This document shows, piece after piece, positions 52,868 to 64,000 of a stretch of DNA of 64,000 bases. Below the pieces are notes generated by a model, which ran no database searches, was not told the origin of the DNA, and saw nothing but the letters and a program-made list of their open reading frames with translations. Position numbers and translations under genes: made by a program. How positions within the stretch are numbered: position 1 is the stretch's first letter; every line of letters begins with the position of its first letter. Source of the DNA: Mugil cephalus (lineage: Eukaryota; Chordata; Actinopteri; Mugiliformes; Mugilidae); assembly GCF_022458985.1 (NCBI RefSeq), contig NC_061772.1, positions 26,037,501 through 26,101,500 on the forward strand. The letters run 5' to 3'.

Positions 52868-54665
52868 CTACATTTGCGAGTTCTTGAGTGACTTCCTTCG
52901 TATGGACTCTGATGACTCGTCGTTGAAAAGCCGTTCGACTGTGGAAAGGAGTGAAGCTTTGATAGCCCGTCCTAAGCCTCTGGCAGCAAACACGTACAGC
53001 ACGGGGTTGAGGGCGCATTTTATGTACACCAAGTACAGCGATATGTATTTGCCATAAAATGCATTTTTAGATAATTTGGGGTTTCCAATGGACAAGGCCT
53101 GCAAGAACCGACAAACAAAATAGGGCACCCAGCAGGTGAGGAAAAGGAGCATGGTGATGAAGAGCACTTGGTACATCCTAGTCATCTTACGAGCAATTGA
53201 CGGGGAGGTGGGGGAGGTTGGTGTTAAGGGCACTGATTGCTTAAGAGTAAGGAAGACTGCCAGGTTACTTCCCAGGAACACAAGCAGGGGCAACATGAAA
53301 CCTGCCACAGTTTCCGTAACAAACAAACCCATGTTGAAGCCTCCGCTCTCCAGGCAGTGGTACGTTCCGTTTTTGAATTCTTGCAGGACAGCGAAATAAA
53401 GGTACGGGGCAGACAGACCAGTGGCCATTGTCCACAAGATGCCACAGACCAGAGGAACGGCCCAGTAAGGCCTTTTCAGTCGAGCCCACACGGGCCTCAG
53501 CAGACACAAGCATCGCTCCAGGGCCACAGCACAGAGCAGGAAAGCGGAGGCGTACAATCCCAGCCCTCGAAGGAACATGATCACGTGGCAGAAGACCTCT
53601 CCGAATGGCCAGCTGTAGTTAATCAGATAGCCCAACATGAGGGGGGTCCGCAGGAGGAGCACCAAGTCGGCCAGGGCCAGGTTCAGCACGTAGACTCTGA
53701 AGCTGCTGGCCGCACGCGTCTCCTCGCCGCTGCCCCTGCGCATCCGGATCCGACGGCTCCGAAACCCAAGCGCCCAAACCACCAGGCCGTTCAGCGGTAC
53801 GCCCACCTTGAGTTAGGAACAGAACAACATGGCAAACAGTTACCTCAAAGTTCATTTCTGATCCCACACAGATGTCCGGAGCTGTGAAAATAAGTATAAA
53901 GTCACCAGCTAACTTGATTTAAAGGTAAAAAAAACCTCCACCTACAGATCTACAGATCTCATTTTCTCAGCCAGTCTGAAGGATATCTCTGCTAGCTCTT
54001 CCTCTTCTTCCAGTCTTTGTGCTAAGCCAAGCTAACCAGCTGCAGGTTGTAGCTACATATTTACTTCCCAGAGTAAATATTCTTCCAACTGTTTTCCTTC
54101 TTTTGCGACCAGCTTTCTTGGATGTTTTTGTTCTGGGGGTTAGTCTAGTTAAAGTCCGATGAAGGCGTATACATGATGCAGAAAATAAATTTCCAATCGC
54201 ATTATCTGAGTGTCTTAATCAGTATGTTTACATGCAAATGGAAATGGAAAATGGAAATCACAGTTCTCCTTATCCATTTAAGATAAGCCAGATAAGGTGA
54301 CTGGAAATCAGTTTTCTCCAGCATGTTAGCTCATGTGCAGATGCGCTGGTGTGTGACCCCCAAAAAAAAAGCTGGTTGCAGAAGAATGATATGCATCTTA
54401 GCTGCACCAAAAGTGGCGCGTTTACCTGCGCTTTGTCGGATTAAGGCAATACTTTGTTTTTTTTTTTTTTTTTTTTAATGTGCATGTCAGCGTATTGTAT
54501 TTAATTGCAGTGGTGTTGTCCACTATTTCTAGCTCAGCTCGGCTCTGCAGCCTTTCTCGGTTTTCTCACCAGGAAGATGACGAGAGTGACTGTAAATTGG
54601 ATTCCTCTCGAAACGTCCGAGTCCCAAATGCTGCTGGAGCTGCTCACAGACTGGTTCGCTGCCAT
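52868..54665 (-). CDS. Class A chemoattractant-type GPCR (PTGDR2/LTB4R-like)
   Basis: A seven-helix rhodopsin-family receptor of the plasma membrane. Exon 1 is 54570-54665 and exon 2 is 52868-53806, giving 344 residues. They join at phase 0 inside helix 1: FTVTLVIFL then VGVPLNGLVVWALGF. The extracellular N-terminus has an N-glycosylation site (NQS). Helix 2 has LALADL. Helix 3 begins with the disulfide Cys (FCHVIMF) and ends ERCLCLLRP, with ERC in place of DRY. Extracellular loop 2 has NGT and the partner Cys (YHCLES). Helix 6 has TCWVPY and helix 7 NPVLY. Intracellular loop 1 is unusually long and basic. RPVWA after helix 3 and a VERLFNDESSE tail resemble the prostaglandin D2 receptor 2; helices 1-2 also recall leukotriene B4 receptors. 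The ligand is unknown and no symbol is assigned. Confidence 0.85.
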
Positions 54666-55502
54666 TGTGCCGATGGTCAAGCAGGAGATGAGCTGAAACG
54701 CAAAAGATTACAGCTTCGTGTCATTTCACCAGAAACTTTGTGTTGGCACATAATAGAAGAAAAAAAAAAAAAAAAAAAAACATTTTGCTCCTCCTAAATA
54801 AATATGACTGAATGATGTCCACACCACATATCAGCGTGACATCATGGACTTCCTTCCTTGCATTTGTTCAGTATGTTTCTTGTTTCTGCGAACTCCTCTG
54901 ATTCACAGTTCGCAGTAAGAGATAAAGCAAGCGGGTGTCCTTACCCGTTAACCCCTGCATGTTTACCCCCAAAACCCTATTCCAATGAAACTGAATGATT
55001 AACCAAGTGATGATGGTGTTTTGTAGGATAATGTGATTTGTACATTCAAGTCATATACAAACTTGCAGTGGTTGTGTCAGGTGCAATGCCGTTGATGAGT
55101 AAAGAGAAAGGAATCCTTTTTTTTTTTTAAACTATAGCCCCAGGGCCTCGCATGGACGTACATCGAGACCAAGCCTGTTTCTGTTGAGCTGCATGCAAAC
55201 ATTCCTGCGTTAATGAACACACCTTCTTTGATCTCCCCAGAGCAGCAGCATTAACCAGTGCCAAAATTACTGATAGCAGTGGTGGCATAGTGATTAAAAG
55301 CTGGCAAAGTTTGCCAGCACCTACCGTAACCAAGGCGTCTAAGAAACACGACCTACAACCCGTGTCCTAAAAGTCACATCATGCAATTTGGATGCCGATT
55401 TAAAGAGTTTTGTCCTTACCTCCTTTATTCGCGCTGTACGTGGGAGCAATGGAGCAGCAGATACAGATAGAGGGAGTGCCTGCTGGCTTTTATAAACTGC
55501 AA

Positions 55503-55534
<32 letters not shown>

Positions 55535-56690
55535 TCACACTCACCCACTCTCTCTTTTTCTTTCCTGTGTGAGAATGAGATTGCGACACATGTCCTTCCT
55601 ACAAAAAATTTTCAACAATTGAACCACTTCTTTGCTCTGGTTCTTCAAGTTTGTCAGCTGCGGTTTGTAATGTTCAGAAAATGTCAAAGCAAAGAAAAGA
55701 TGCACATCAAAGAGACTTAAAAAGCTAGAAAACATTTCATTATTTGCTTTTAGATTTCATTAATTATCATTATCTTATCTATCTTTTTTATATTCACTTT
55801 GTATTTTATTAAATTGAAGAGTATGAGGGATGTGGCAGGAAGTTAATGTCCTGTTACGTACGTGCCTGTTATTGAACGGAAAATGTGCCATTTACATTAT
55901 TTCCATCTTAGACACCTATTGATCTTTCACACTTCCATGGTTTCTTTTTCTTTCTTTGGGTTTTTTTTTTGTTTTTTTTGACATTTCATCTTTTTCCATT
56001 TGTTTCTGATGATTTGTGATGTTTTTTTAAACGAGTCACCACAAGCTTCCTTTTCTCAAACGTGGTACCCACAGCTGACTGGTGTGAAGCGGAAACAGAT
56101 TATTTATGTATAAGAACCACAGAACTTAATATACTAGTCCCTCCGAGTTACAATTTAAACATTTTAATACATGTTATTACTATAATCACTATTATTAATA
56201 ATATTTTTGTCTTAACTTGGATTAGCCATTACTTTTTTGGCCCTTTTTTATTCTTCTATAGTACTTGAGGAGATGCTTTAAAAACCTACAGAAACCAGAC
56301 TTCCCTCTGGCCCAGATACTGCTTATAGAGAAGATGAAATATCTGAGACCACCATCAGTAACTTCCGTTAAGCGTTTTTCTCTTGTCTACATCTTTAATG
56401 ACAGTAGCACTCGAGCTGCATCGACTCCACTACTGTAGAGTTTGTCTTGATAATCATCTTCTTCTTGATCAGACTCGAGTTGTTCTCTCTGTGTCTGTTC
56501 TTCTACTTGCGTGGCGCCACCACAGTCAGATCTGACTTTCATTCATTAGTGAAAAATGCTTTTATCCATACGTTGTGAAATGTTGCTATGTTTTAGCAAC
56601 CTCTTGTGGTGTAGTGCTACTCATTCCTCTGAGTCAACATCCCTCTTTTGTAAATATAGCTTTCTATCTCTCAGTGAAACAAACGTGATG
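54666..56690. other. Gene-free stretch upstream of the GPCR
   Basis: It holds a poly-A run (54760-54780), a (CT)n microsatellite (55501-55536) and a poly-T block near 55962-55980. No exon is recognised. The receptor promoter presumably lies in the first part. Confidence 0.55.
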
Positions 56691-56696
56691 TACTTA

Positions 56697-57130
56697 CAGT
56701 GCCTATAAAGAGCACTCGCCTCCGTGGTCATTATAATTTGACTTTTTGACAAGAATTTAGACCAAAAAAAAGTCTGTCAAAGTGCAAACTAATTAAAAAC
56801 ATAAAGTATTCTCCCCCTTCCAGTTGGTATTTTGTAGACGCGCCTTTGACCACATTCGCAGCTCAAAGTCTGCATAGGTCTCAGTCAGACTTGAGCACCT
56901 GAACGCGACAATGTCACCCCATTCTTTGCAAAACTCTAAACTGCCCTTTTCAACTTCTGCCGCTTAAAGTGTTACTGGAAAATAAATCTTCTCGCCATCC
57001 GTCCAAACATCCTGATGCTGCCACCACCATGTGGTGATGTGCTGTGTTACATAATCAAGAAGCTCTGTTTTCTGGTCTCATCAGACCAAAGACCAGACCT
57101 CAGAGTCCAAGTATCAAACATACGACCTGC
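56697..57130 (+). repeat. Teleost dispersed repeat (CAGTGCCTATAAA family)
   Basis: It begins CAGTGCCTATAAAGAGCACTCGCC. Internally it contains ATCCTGATGCTGCCACCACCATG and GGTCTCATCAGACCAAAGACC, phrases I recognise from a common non-coding fish repeat usually classed among DNA transposons. The classification is from memory. Confidence 0.5.
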
Positions 57131-57654
57131 AGGCCAAAAGAGATCCACCAGAGGGACTAATCTTGCCGGCAAGTGCATAAATTACACAAAGACTCCAGAT
57201 TTTTAACGAAAATACCTGCGATTCTTAATTTGTCACTAACTTCACCAGGGTCAAGCACCAAATCCTGCAAAGTCAGTTTCTCTCTGCTTATTAAATCACC
57301 CGCAGCACAAAACAATGTGAAATTTAATTTATTTTTAAAGAAATTTACCTGTTCTTCTTTGCACTAAAGCAAATGGAAAAGATCAAATTGGGCTGAATGT
57401 GGCCCCCGAACCTAAATGAGTTTGACCCCCCCTGCCTTGAGGTCTCCATTAGGCTGCACCTTTGGTGTCAGTGTTTTAGCGTTGCCCTGCACTACCACCT
57501 TGTAAACCTTGAGTCTCCCTGTCAGGGATCTGTCTTCTGCACCCAGTTCTTGGCAGCTAATCCCTGGGCGTCTCCTGCTCGTTCTCCCTGCCCCTCTCCT
57601 CTGGTTGGTTCAACTCACCTGCAACCCATTTTTTTTTTCTACTTCCTGTCCGCT

Positions 57655-57690
57655 ACTTGACTCTTTTTTTTTTTTTTTTTTTTTTTACCA
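57655..57690. repeat. Poly-T run
   Basis: About 25 T with few interruptions. Flanking low-complexity sequence gives spurious Phe-rich open frames. Confidence 0.9.
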
Positions 57691-57829
57691 TTGTTTTTTT
57701 CCAGTTTGCTTGGATGAGCCAAGATCAGCCTGTACCAACCTCCAGACCTAGTGCAACAACCACCTTCCAGTCTCCAACTATTTTTCACCTCTTTTTTTCT
57801 TTTTATTTCCTTACATTAAACTACTCTAA

Positions 57830-58100
57830 GCACTGATGGGCCTTTCTGTGTAGAGTTTGCATGTTCTCTCGGGGTACTACTCCAGCGTCCTCCCGTCCTT
57901 CCGTCCAAAGACTCGTTAGGTTAATTTGTGATTCTAAACTGGCTCTAGTTGTGAAAGGTTATCTGTCTCCCTGCGTTAGCGCTGTAATAGACTGGAGACC
58001 TGTCCAGGGTGCACCCCGCCTCTCACCCGGTGACTGCTGGGATAGGCTCCAGCCTCCCACAGTCCTCCAGAGGACAAGCAGTTCCAGAAAATGAAAGTTG
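57830..58100 (+). repeat. Common teleost non-LTR-related repeat
   Basis: TTTGCATGTTCTC...CCAAAGACTCGTTAGGTTAAT...GAGACCTGTCCAGGGTGCACCCCGCCTC...GGGATAGGCTCCAGCC...AGTTCCAGAAAATGAA is a very widespread fish repeat that normally ends in an ATGGATGG-type tail. It is non-coding and moderately diverged. Confidence 0.7.
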
Positions 58101-58109
58101 GATTAAACT

Positions 58110-58690
58110 GCTCTGTGTCAGTGTTTGCATTTGGGTCCAGTCTTGAGGAAACTTAACACTTCTCATGATCTGATGCTGAGAAAGGTCGTGTTTTCTTAAC
58201 AAACCACCGTGTCACTTTAAACACTTCTTCCGTGGAACGGACTCAGCTGTTTTCATAAGATATGTGTCCACATGCCCCGAAGCATGAATCAAAATTGACA
58301 CATGGAAAATGTAATCTGTCAGTCGGATTAGGAGGTCTTTATTAACATTAAACTCAGTCCACATAGAGTCAAGCATCGTCTTTTCAAACACTTGTTGTTT
58401 TCCTACCACTGTGTTTTATTATTCTTTCCAGAAAAGGGATTAGATCTAAGAGTTTGCATGGTTACTCAGTGGTTTCCATCGAACGGGTCGCACCATCTAT
58501 AGCAGTGTGATTGAAAATTCCTTCCTAATGGGCCAGTCTGTTCTGACTGAGGTGGTTACATGAGGCATTTTTGCTCTCACAGGGCTGTTATTACAATTTA
58601 TTAGTGGAGTACCCTTCATTCGTTCTGTATTTTACGTGTCATAACTTTGTAATCTCCTAAACTTTATTAATTCGTTTAAATTGTTTAGGA
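58110..58690. other. Gene-free stretch
   Basis: No exon or recognised repeat on either strand between the dispersed repeat and the LINE. Confidence 0.5.
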
Positions 58691-58696
58691 TTTCCC

Positions 58697-60250
58697 ATCA
58701 AGTCAAGTCAACTTTATTGTCAAGTCTGACATGTGCAACACAATACAGGATTGAAATTACCGTCCTCAAAAGTCTACGGTACAGCAGCTAAACAAAAAGA
58801 ATGTAAACAATAATGTGCAAACGTTGAGAATATATAAAAATATAAAACTGACAGCCTGGTGGATGAAGCCGTCCCTCAGTCTGCTGGTCCTGGCCCGCAG
58901 ACTCCGCAATCTCCTTCCTAAAGGCAGCAGACTCAGGAAGCTGTGTGACAGGTGGGTGGCATCAATGCAGAGGACCTTGCGCGTGAGCCGGGTGTTGCAA
59001 GTGTCCTGGAGGGAAAGGAGAGAGGCACCGATTATCAATTCAGCTGCTCTCACTGTGCTCTGGAGCGTCTTTCGGCAGGATGCGGTGCTCGATGGTGTCT
59101 CTGTAGACGGTGCACGTGATGGGGGCTGGGGCTCTGGCTTTAGTCAGTTTGTGGAGGAAGTGGAGGCGCTGTTGAGCCTTCTTGGCCGGTGATGCTTGGT
59201 TGGTGTCGCAGGAGACGTCCTCTGTGACGTGCACACCCAGGAACTTGTTGCTGCTCACCCTCTCCACAGCAGCACCGTTGATGGACAGAGGAGCATGCTG
59301 GGTGTGCGCTCTCCTGAAGTCCACAACAATCTCTTTTGTCTTGTCCACATTCAGAGACAGATTGTTGTGTGTGGACCACGTGGCCAAGTGTCTCACCTCA
59401 CTCCTGTAGTCTGTCTCATCCCCGTTGCTGATGAGACCCACCACAGTCGTATCATCCGCAAACTTGATGAGGAGGTTGGAGTTGTGCATCTTTGTGCAGT
59501 CGTGAGTCAGCAGGGTGAAGAGGAGGGGGCTCAAAACACATCTCTGGGGGGCCCCACGTGATCAGGGTGATGGTGCTTGATGTGTTGCTGCCGACCCGAA
59601 CTGAGCCACTTGCACAGTGAGGTGTTGAGTCCCAGCCGGTCCAGTTTGTAGATCAGCTGTTGAGGGAGGATTGTGTTGAATGCTGAGCTAAAGTCCATGA
59701 ACAGTATGCTGACGTATGAGTCCTTAGTGTGTGAGGGGTGAGTGGAGGGCAGTGGAGATGGTGTCGTCGGTTGATCGGTTGGACCGATATGCAAACTGGA
59801 GGGGGTCCAGGGAAGACTTGATGTGACGCATGACGAGCCGCTCGAAGCACTTTACCAGGATGGGAGTGAGTGCTACCGGACGGTAGTCGTTGAAGCAGGA
59901 GGGAGACGACTTCTTCTGGACCGGGATGACGGTGGTGGGTTTGAAGCAGGGTGGGGACGACGGCCTGACTCAGTGAGATGTTGAAGACATCTGTTAGTTC
60001 AGCTGCACAGTCTCTCAGTACACGATCAGGTACGTTGTCTGGGCCTGGAGTTTTTTATGTGTGTCTGATCCTGCTGAGGGATCTCCTCACACTGTCCGGG
60101 CTCAGCGTCAGCGTCTGGTCACCTGGAGGGGGTGGGGTCTCGTGTGCAGGGGTGGCATCACCCGCAATGCAGCCGCAGCCCGACTGGGCTGGTTAGTTAG
60201 TGGACATTGTTCAGAATGGACTGGAGTTTGTTTAAGATCCTTGCCTCTGC
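58697..60250 (-). mobile_element. 5'-truncated L2-like LINE with reverse transcriptase
   Basis: The 3' end lies at the left: GTCAAGTCAACTTTATTGTCAAGTC. On the minus strand the RT keeps box A ([14 protein letters not shown], 59531-59794 frame) and the catalytic box FADDTTVVG (59040-59534 frame). These are followed by KTKEIVVDFRR, KFLGVHVTED and the C-terminal region ending before 58766. The two RT halves lie in different frames where they meet at about 59531-59570. The endonuclease is missing, since the element is cut short at about 60250. It is inactive but less decayed than the LINE at 40377. Confidence 0.88.
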
Positions 60251-60259
60251 CACCACAGC

Positions 60260-61730
60260 GCCCACCTTCTGAATTATGTGATTTTTTTTTACAGTTGTGA
60301 GGAGCACACCACAGTGTAGAAAAAGGTCTATGTGTGTCAACCACCTCCCCGCGGTTGCAGACTGTATACAGTCACGGTTCATTGATAAGGATGATGTTTG
60401 TGGTTGTGGTTTAACATTAACATACGCTCTCATTGTTGTCTTTGACGACAGCTGACTGCTCTACTATACAGTTTTCATTTAAAGACGGTCTTTATGTTAA
60501 CATGCAATAGTTGATCTTTACCAGTAGATGGCGGTGCAGCTCATTAAGTTTAAAACCATGAGCGGATGAACTGTTCAGTCTTTTCTGGCTTGATGTGTTA
60601 ATTAAGGGGGGATCTGAAAATTTAAAGAGTCTAAAAGAAATTAGATGTTTGTTTCAGTCATTGTATTTAAACATTTGTGAATCAATTCATCGTCAATTCA
60701 ACACATACATAGATTAAAAAAAAAATATGTTGGCATTATAGAGATTTTATGATGATTTATTTCCTTTTTTCTTGTTTTTGTTCAGTGAATCACACGAAGA
60801 AGATGAAGAACGCGGCTAGAACCATTTCCGTGTTTGTTTTTTCATTCAAAGCAACTAATTACAAAGCAACTAAAAGACAAAAGCCCATAAAGAAGTCTGT
60901 TTCAGATGGACTGAAATGAGAAAAATCTGAAAAGTAGTTAGTTTCCAATTTGTGCAAAGCTGTATTTATGTGTAGGAACAGCTGCACATATGTGTATCAA
61001 ACAAGCAAAGTTAATAAACTGTAAGATTTTGACAAACAGAGATATTAAAGAAACGATGAACGAAACAGAAACAGGTGTAGCTGGAATGTTGCCATGACGA
61101 TTTTCTGTAATTATATAATTATAAGTCTATAATAAAGAGGAAACTTGAGAGTAAATATTGGCAACAGTGCTAATGGGAACAAAAGAGAGCAGACTGACAT
61201 GGTGGGAAGAACTGACGAAAATAAACAGAACCTGTGAACAGATCTTCCCTATTGAACCGAAGCTTAATTAGAGAGTAAAACAGCATATGGTGTCATTTAA
61301 AAAGTATTTACAACCCATCTACATTTTTGTGTTAAAAATCCCGTGGATGTTCCCACACAAGTCCTGAGAGTAGACAAAGAGACCCAAAACAAACAAATGA
61401 AAGGAAAATGTTACACTTTGGTATTTGTTTATTCAGAGAAACTAGCCAATATTACATATCTGTGAGGTGCAAAATAAAGTGCGCCTCTAGGATTACAAGT
61501 TAATTTCAAGGCCAAATTAGAGTCCATCTCTTCAGAAGCGTTTCCAATCAACGTAATGAGACTTGGGTTTAAATTTTCTTTAAAATAATCAAGGATTTGT
61601 TTCAGTTTGATCTTCACAACACATGTTTGTGGAAGTGTATGATGGCAAGAACAAAGTAGCTTTCTGGGGATCCAGGGAAAAGGTGGGATTGTTGCTCATC
61701 AGTAGAGAAAATGCTACGAAACATCTCTTA
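60260..61730. other. Gene-free AT-rich stretch
   Basis: Nothing recognised on either strand. The sequence is AT-rich with no splice-bounded open frame. Confidence 0.5.
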
Positions 61731-61739
61731 AGAGTTTTA

Positions 61740-62280
61740 AATCAACAAATTCACCCCTCACCCCTAAAATCCACCGGGTCCGTCCGCATTGCGTATTGTA
61801 AGCGTCGCGTCATTGCGGGTAATACGCCCCCATTAAAGTTAATGTATCAACCTCCACCGGTTCCGTAGTGCTCCGTTTCAGACGCGTCCCAGAAGCGTCT
61901 CGACGCTCGGCTACGCGGGCATTACGCCTCTGTTCTATTTTTGACGCTCGATGCGAGCCACACGCATCAAGCTGGACAGAGAGCGGATCGTTCGGACAGG
62001 AAGTCAGACAGAAATTGTACAGCGAATCCGGTCGTTTTTGAAAATAAAACACCATGAGCAGACTCCGGATCGTATTTCCTGTCGCTAGATCAACATTACG
62101 CTATCATTCCGTAGCAGTTCTAATTTTGACGGAGCCGTTGCTAAACCGCGCCAAGCTCAACAGAGCAGATTACACCAGGACAGGAAATCCGACACAGAAT
62201 CAACGTAAAACACTTCTGCCCCCTTTCAGAATAAAACACAATACGCGGTTCACATAACCTCACAACTTCACATCAATATT
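61740..62280. repeat. CpG-rich unclassified segment
   Basis: A CpG-rich block with repeated short motifs (GACGCGTC, AAGCGTC, GACGCTCG, ATTACGCC). It contrasts with AT-rich flanks and codes for nothing recognisable. It may be a young dispersed repeat or a small CpG island without an obvious gene. Confidence 0.4.
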
Positions 62281-63421
62281 ACGTCATGGCCGAAGTGGAG
62301 TAGCATAAAATCATTTATGATACAACACATTCTTTTTATAAGGACAATACAAGAAAGGACAAAGCCTGGAATGTAATCCCGCGGTCTCGTGTACGTCCAG
62401 GATTATTGCGTGATCATGTGATCTCGTGTGAATATGGCTGGTATGGCAATGAATTCTGAATTATGCCAACGATGTGCGGACATCTGTCCGTGAGCTGAAT
62501 CTGAAAAAGAGACTTGGTCGCGCCCAAAAACTTATGTTTTTCTGAGTTAAATAACGTTTTGGAACTCCTCACATCTCACTGAAGTGGCTCTGTGTTGGGG
62601 AATGGGCTAAAATACCTCCATGCTGCTGTAGACGACTGATCAGCAGATACCGAAAATGTTTAGCTGCTGCACAATGGGGTCACAGCAGATACCGAAAAGG
62701 AGGGGTCATTTACTTGTAACAATTCACCTTTTCAGGTTGAAGTTACTTACACACAAGGGGGTTCTTTTCAGGATAAATATTTCCCTTTAAGTGAAATGAA
62801 TAATATACAGAAAGTATAACCCACACTTTTTCCATAAACCCATAGAAAAAAAACACACAAAAATCCGTCATGGAAATATGGGGTCCCTCATTTAATTAAC
62901 AGAAATAAGGTCTTGTTTTAACTCCTTTTAACCCCTCTTAAATGTCTTTTAAATTACATTAAGTTAGTCCCCATAATCCAATTGGCGCTGGTGTCCAGAT
63001 GAAAAATAAGCAATAAGTTTGTTCCAAAAGGAACAGGAGAAAAACAAAAAATGTGCGATCGATCGCTACTGGTATACCAGAACAAAAAAGAAAACAAAAG
63101 CCTCAATCTCACCCAGATCCAGACAGAGCGATAAATCCCTCCGGGAAAGGCTCTCCCGTCCTCTCCTCGCTTGGCATGCCGAGGGTCGGTCGGGTAGGAA
63201 CCATCCACAGTAGATGATTCCCCATAGCCCGCTCACCAATGTCTTTTCTTGAGGTTACTTAAAATTATTTTGTTCTGGCTAACTGGACAAGCTACGTCTT
63301 TTAGGTCCTGCTATAGGTCCACACTTAGTCCTTTGTTCGCTTTCGCGGTCTCCTGCTTTTCCCCCCCTTCCGCCACGACACATCCTCCATATATAACCTT
63401 TCCGGTTATCACATAGATCAA

Positions 63422-64000
63422 TTAATGTACAATTACAATTACAATCAAAAATCCCACATAGGAGGCAATCATTGTCTCAATTGTCCGATTAGCCCTTTCT
63501 GTTAAGTTAGCTTGTGGGTGGTAACTGGTTGTAAATTTTTGTGTCACTCCCCAGGTCTTACAGAGGTTAGCCATTTCATGGCCAGTGAACTGGGGTCCTC
63601 GATCCGACACTAGCTCTTGAGGGACACCAACGTGAGTGAAGATCTCATCATTAAGGATGTTGGCGACGCGATGAGCCTTGCTGTCTTTGAGGGGAAACAT
63701 CTCCACCCACTTTGTGAAATAATCTACAATCATGAGCTGCATGAAACCAGCAGACTTTTGGTTTTCTGCCTTATACGCCTGACACGTAAGGCAGCATCTT
63801 ACATGGCTCCACACATCCTCCTGGATCGAGGGCCACCACGCCACTTCAAAGATTTTCAAGAGGGTTTTAAGTCGGCCAAGGTGTCCACTCAAAGGATGAT
63901 TGTGAAAATATTCCAGAAGGCAGGCCGTCAGAGCTTTAGGGACAACAAACTGGTATTTGTCACCTCCCTCTATAGGGGACTTTCGGTACACAAGTCCTTG
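63422..64000 (-). mobile_element. Ty3/Gypsy retrotransposon fossil, integrase part of pol
   Basis: The minus-strand frame runs off the window edge. It reads as the end of a Gypsy-type pol: an HHCC-like zinc-binding region, then an integrase core (motifs such as [23 protein letters not shown] and [14 protein letters not shown]). Only this part is in the window. The other pol domains, gag and at least one end of the element would lie beyond 64000. Bases 62300-63421 probably include its 3' flank, but I could not define a terminal repeat. Treated as an old element; its age cannot be judged from one copy. Confidence 0.85.

Noticed and set aside
53237-53887. A 216-residue plus-strand open frame
   Set aside because: It is antisense to the receptor and low in hydrophobic content; the minus strand encodes clear transmembrane helices.

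Overview
This window is nuclear DNA from a ray-finned fish, most likely a percomorph teleost. The signs are short AG-rich exons with canonical splice sites, very frequent CA/GT microsatellites, L2-type LINE fragments with GATT- or AATT-rich tails, and proteins that align residue by residue with vertebrate orthologues recalled from memory. No database was searched. Exon joins were worked out by hand from splice sites, reading frame and remembered orthologue sequences; for every complete multi-exon gene the summed coding length divides by three.

Layout. Bases 2500-5773 (+) are the last six coding exons of tpp2; the 5' part of the gene lies before the window. Then come two neighbouring lysine methyltransferase genes on the minus strand: mettl21c (10046-15077, possibly starting at 15977) and mettl21e (18461-20653). 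ercc5 (XPG nuclease) follows on the minus strand (21316-29651, 15 coding exons). This set matches the human 13q33 neighbourhood TPP2-METTL21C-...-ERCC5-METTL21E pseudogene. ercc5 is head to head with blzf1/golgin-45 (30885-34173, +). blzf1 is tail to tail with trmt10c (35291-36820, -), which is head to head with txnl4b (37288-38410, +). After a LINE-rich gap come mrpl16 (43033-44748, +), cenpq (45818-51757, +) and a two-exon class A chemoattractant-type GPCR (52868-54665, -). From about 55 kb to the end the DNA is gene-poor and repeat-rich: an L2-like LINE, other dispersed repeats, a CpG-rich stretch, and at the right edge part of an old Ty3/Gypsy element.

The genes do not form one pathway. 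Themes are housekeeping (TPP2 peptide turnover, XPG DNA repair, golgin-45, mitochondrial RNase P subunit, mitochondrial ribosomal protein, U5-type thioredoxin-like protein, kinetochore CENP-Q) and muscle-biased methyltransferases. The most notable signals are two minor-spliceosome (U12-type) introns in ercc5, one of them AT-AC; an apparently intact mettl21e, which is a pseudogene in human; a degenerate telomere-like hexamer array next to a 1.1 kb modular minisatellite inside one mettl21c intron; and a possible extra in-frame N-terminal exon for mettl21c. I found no convincing wholly new biological system.
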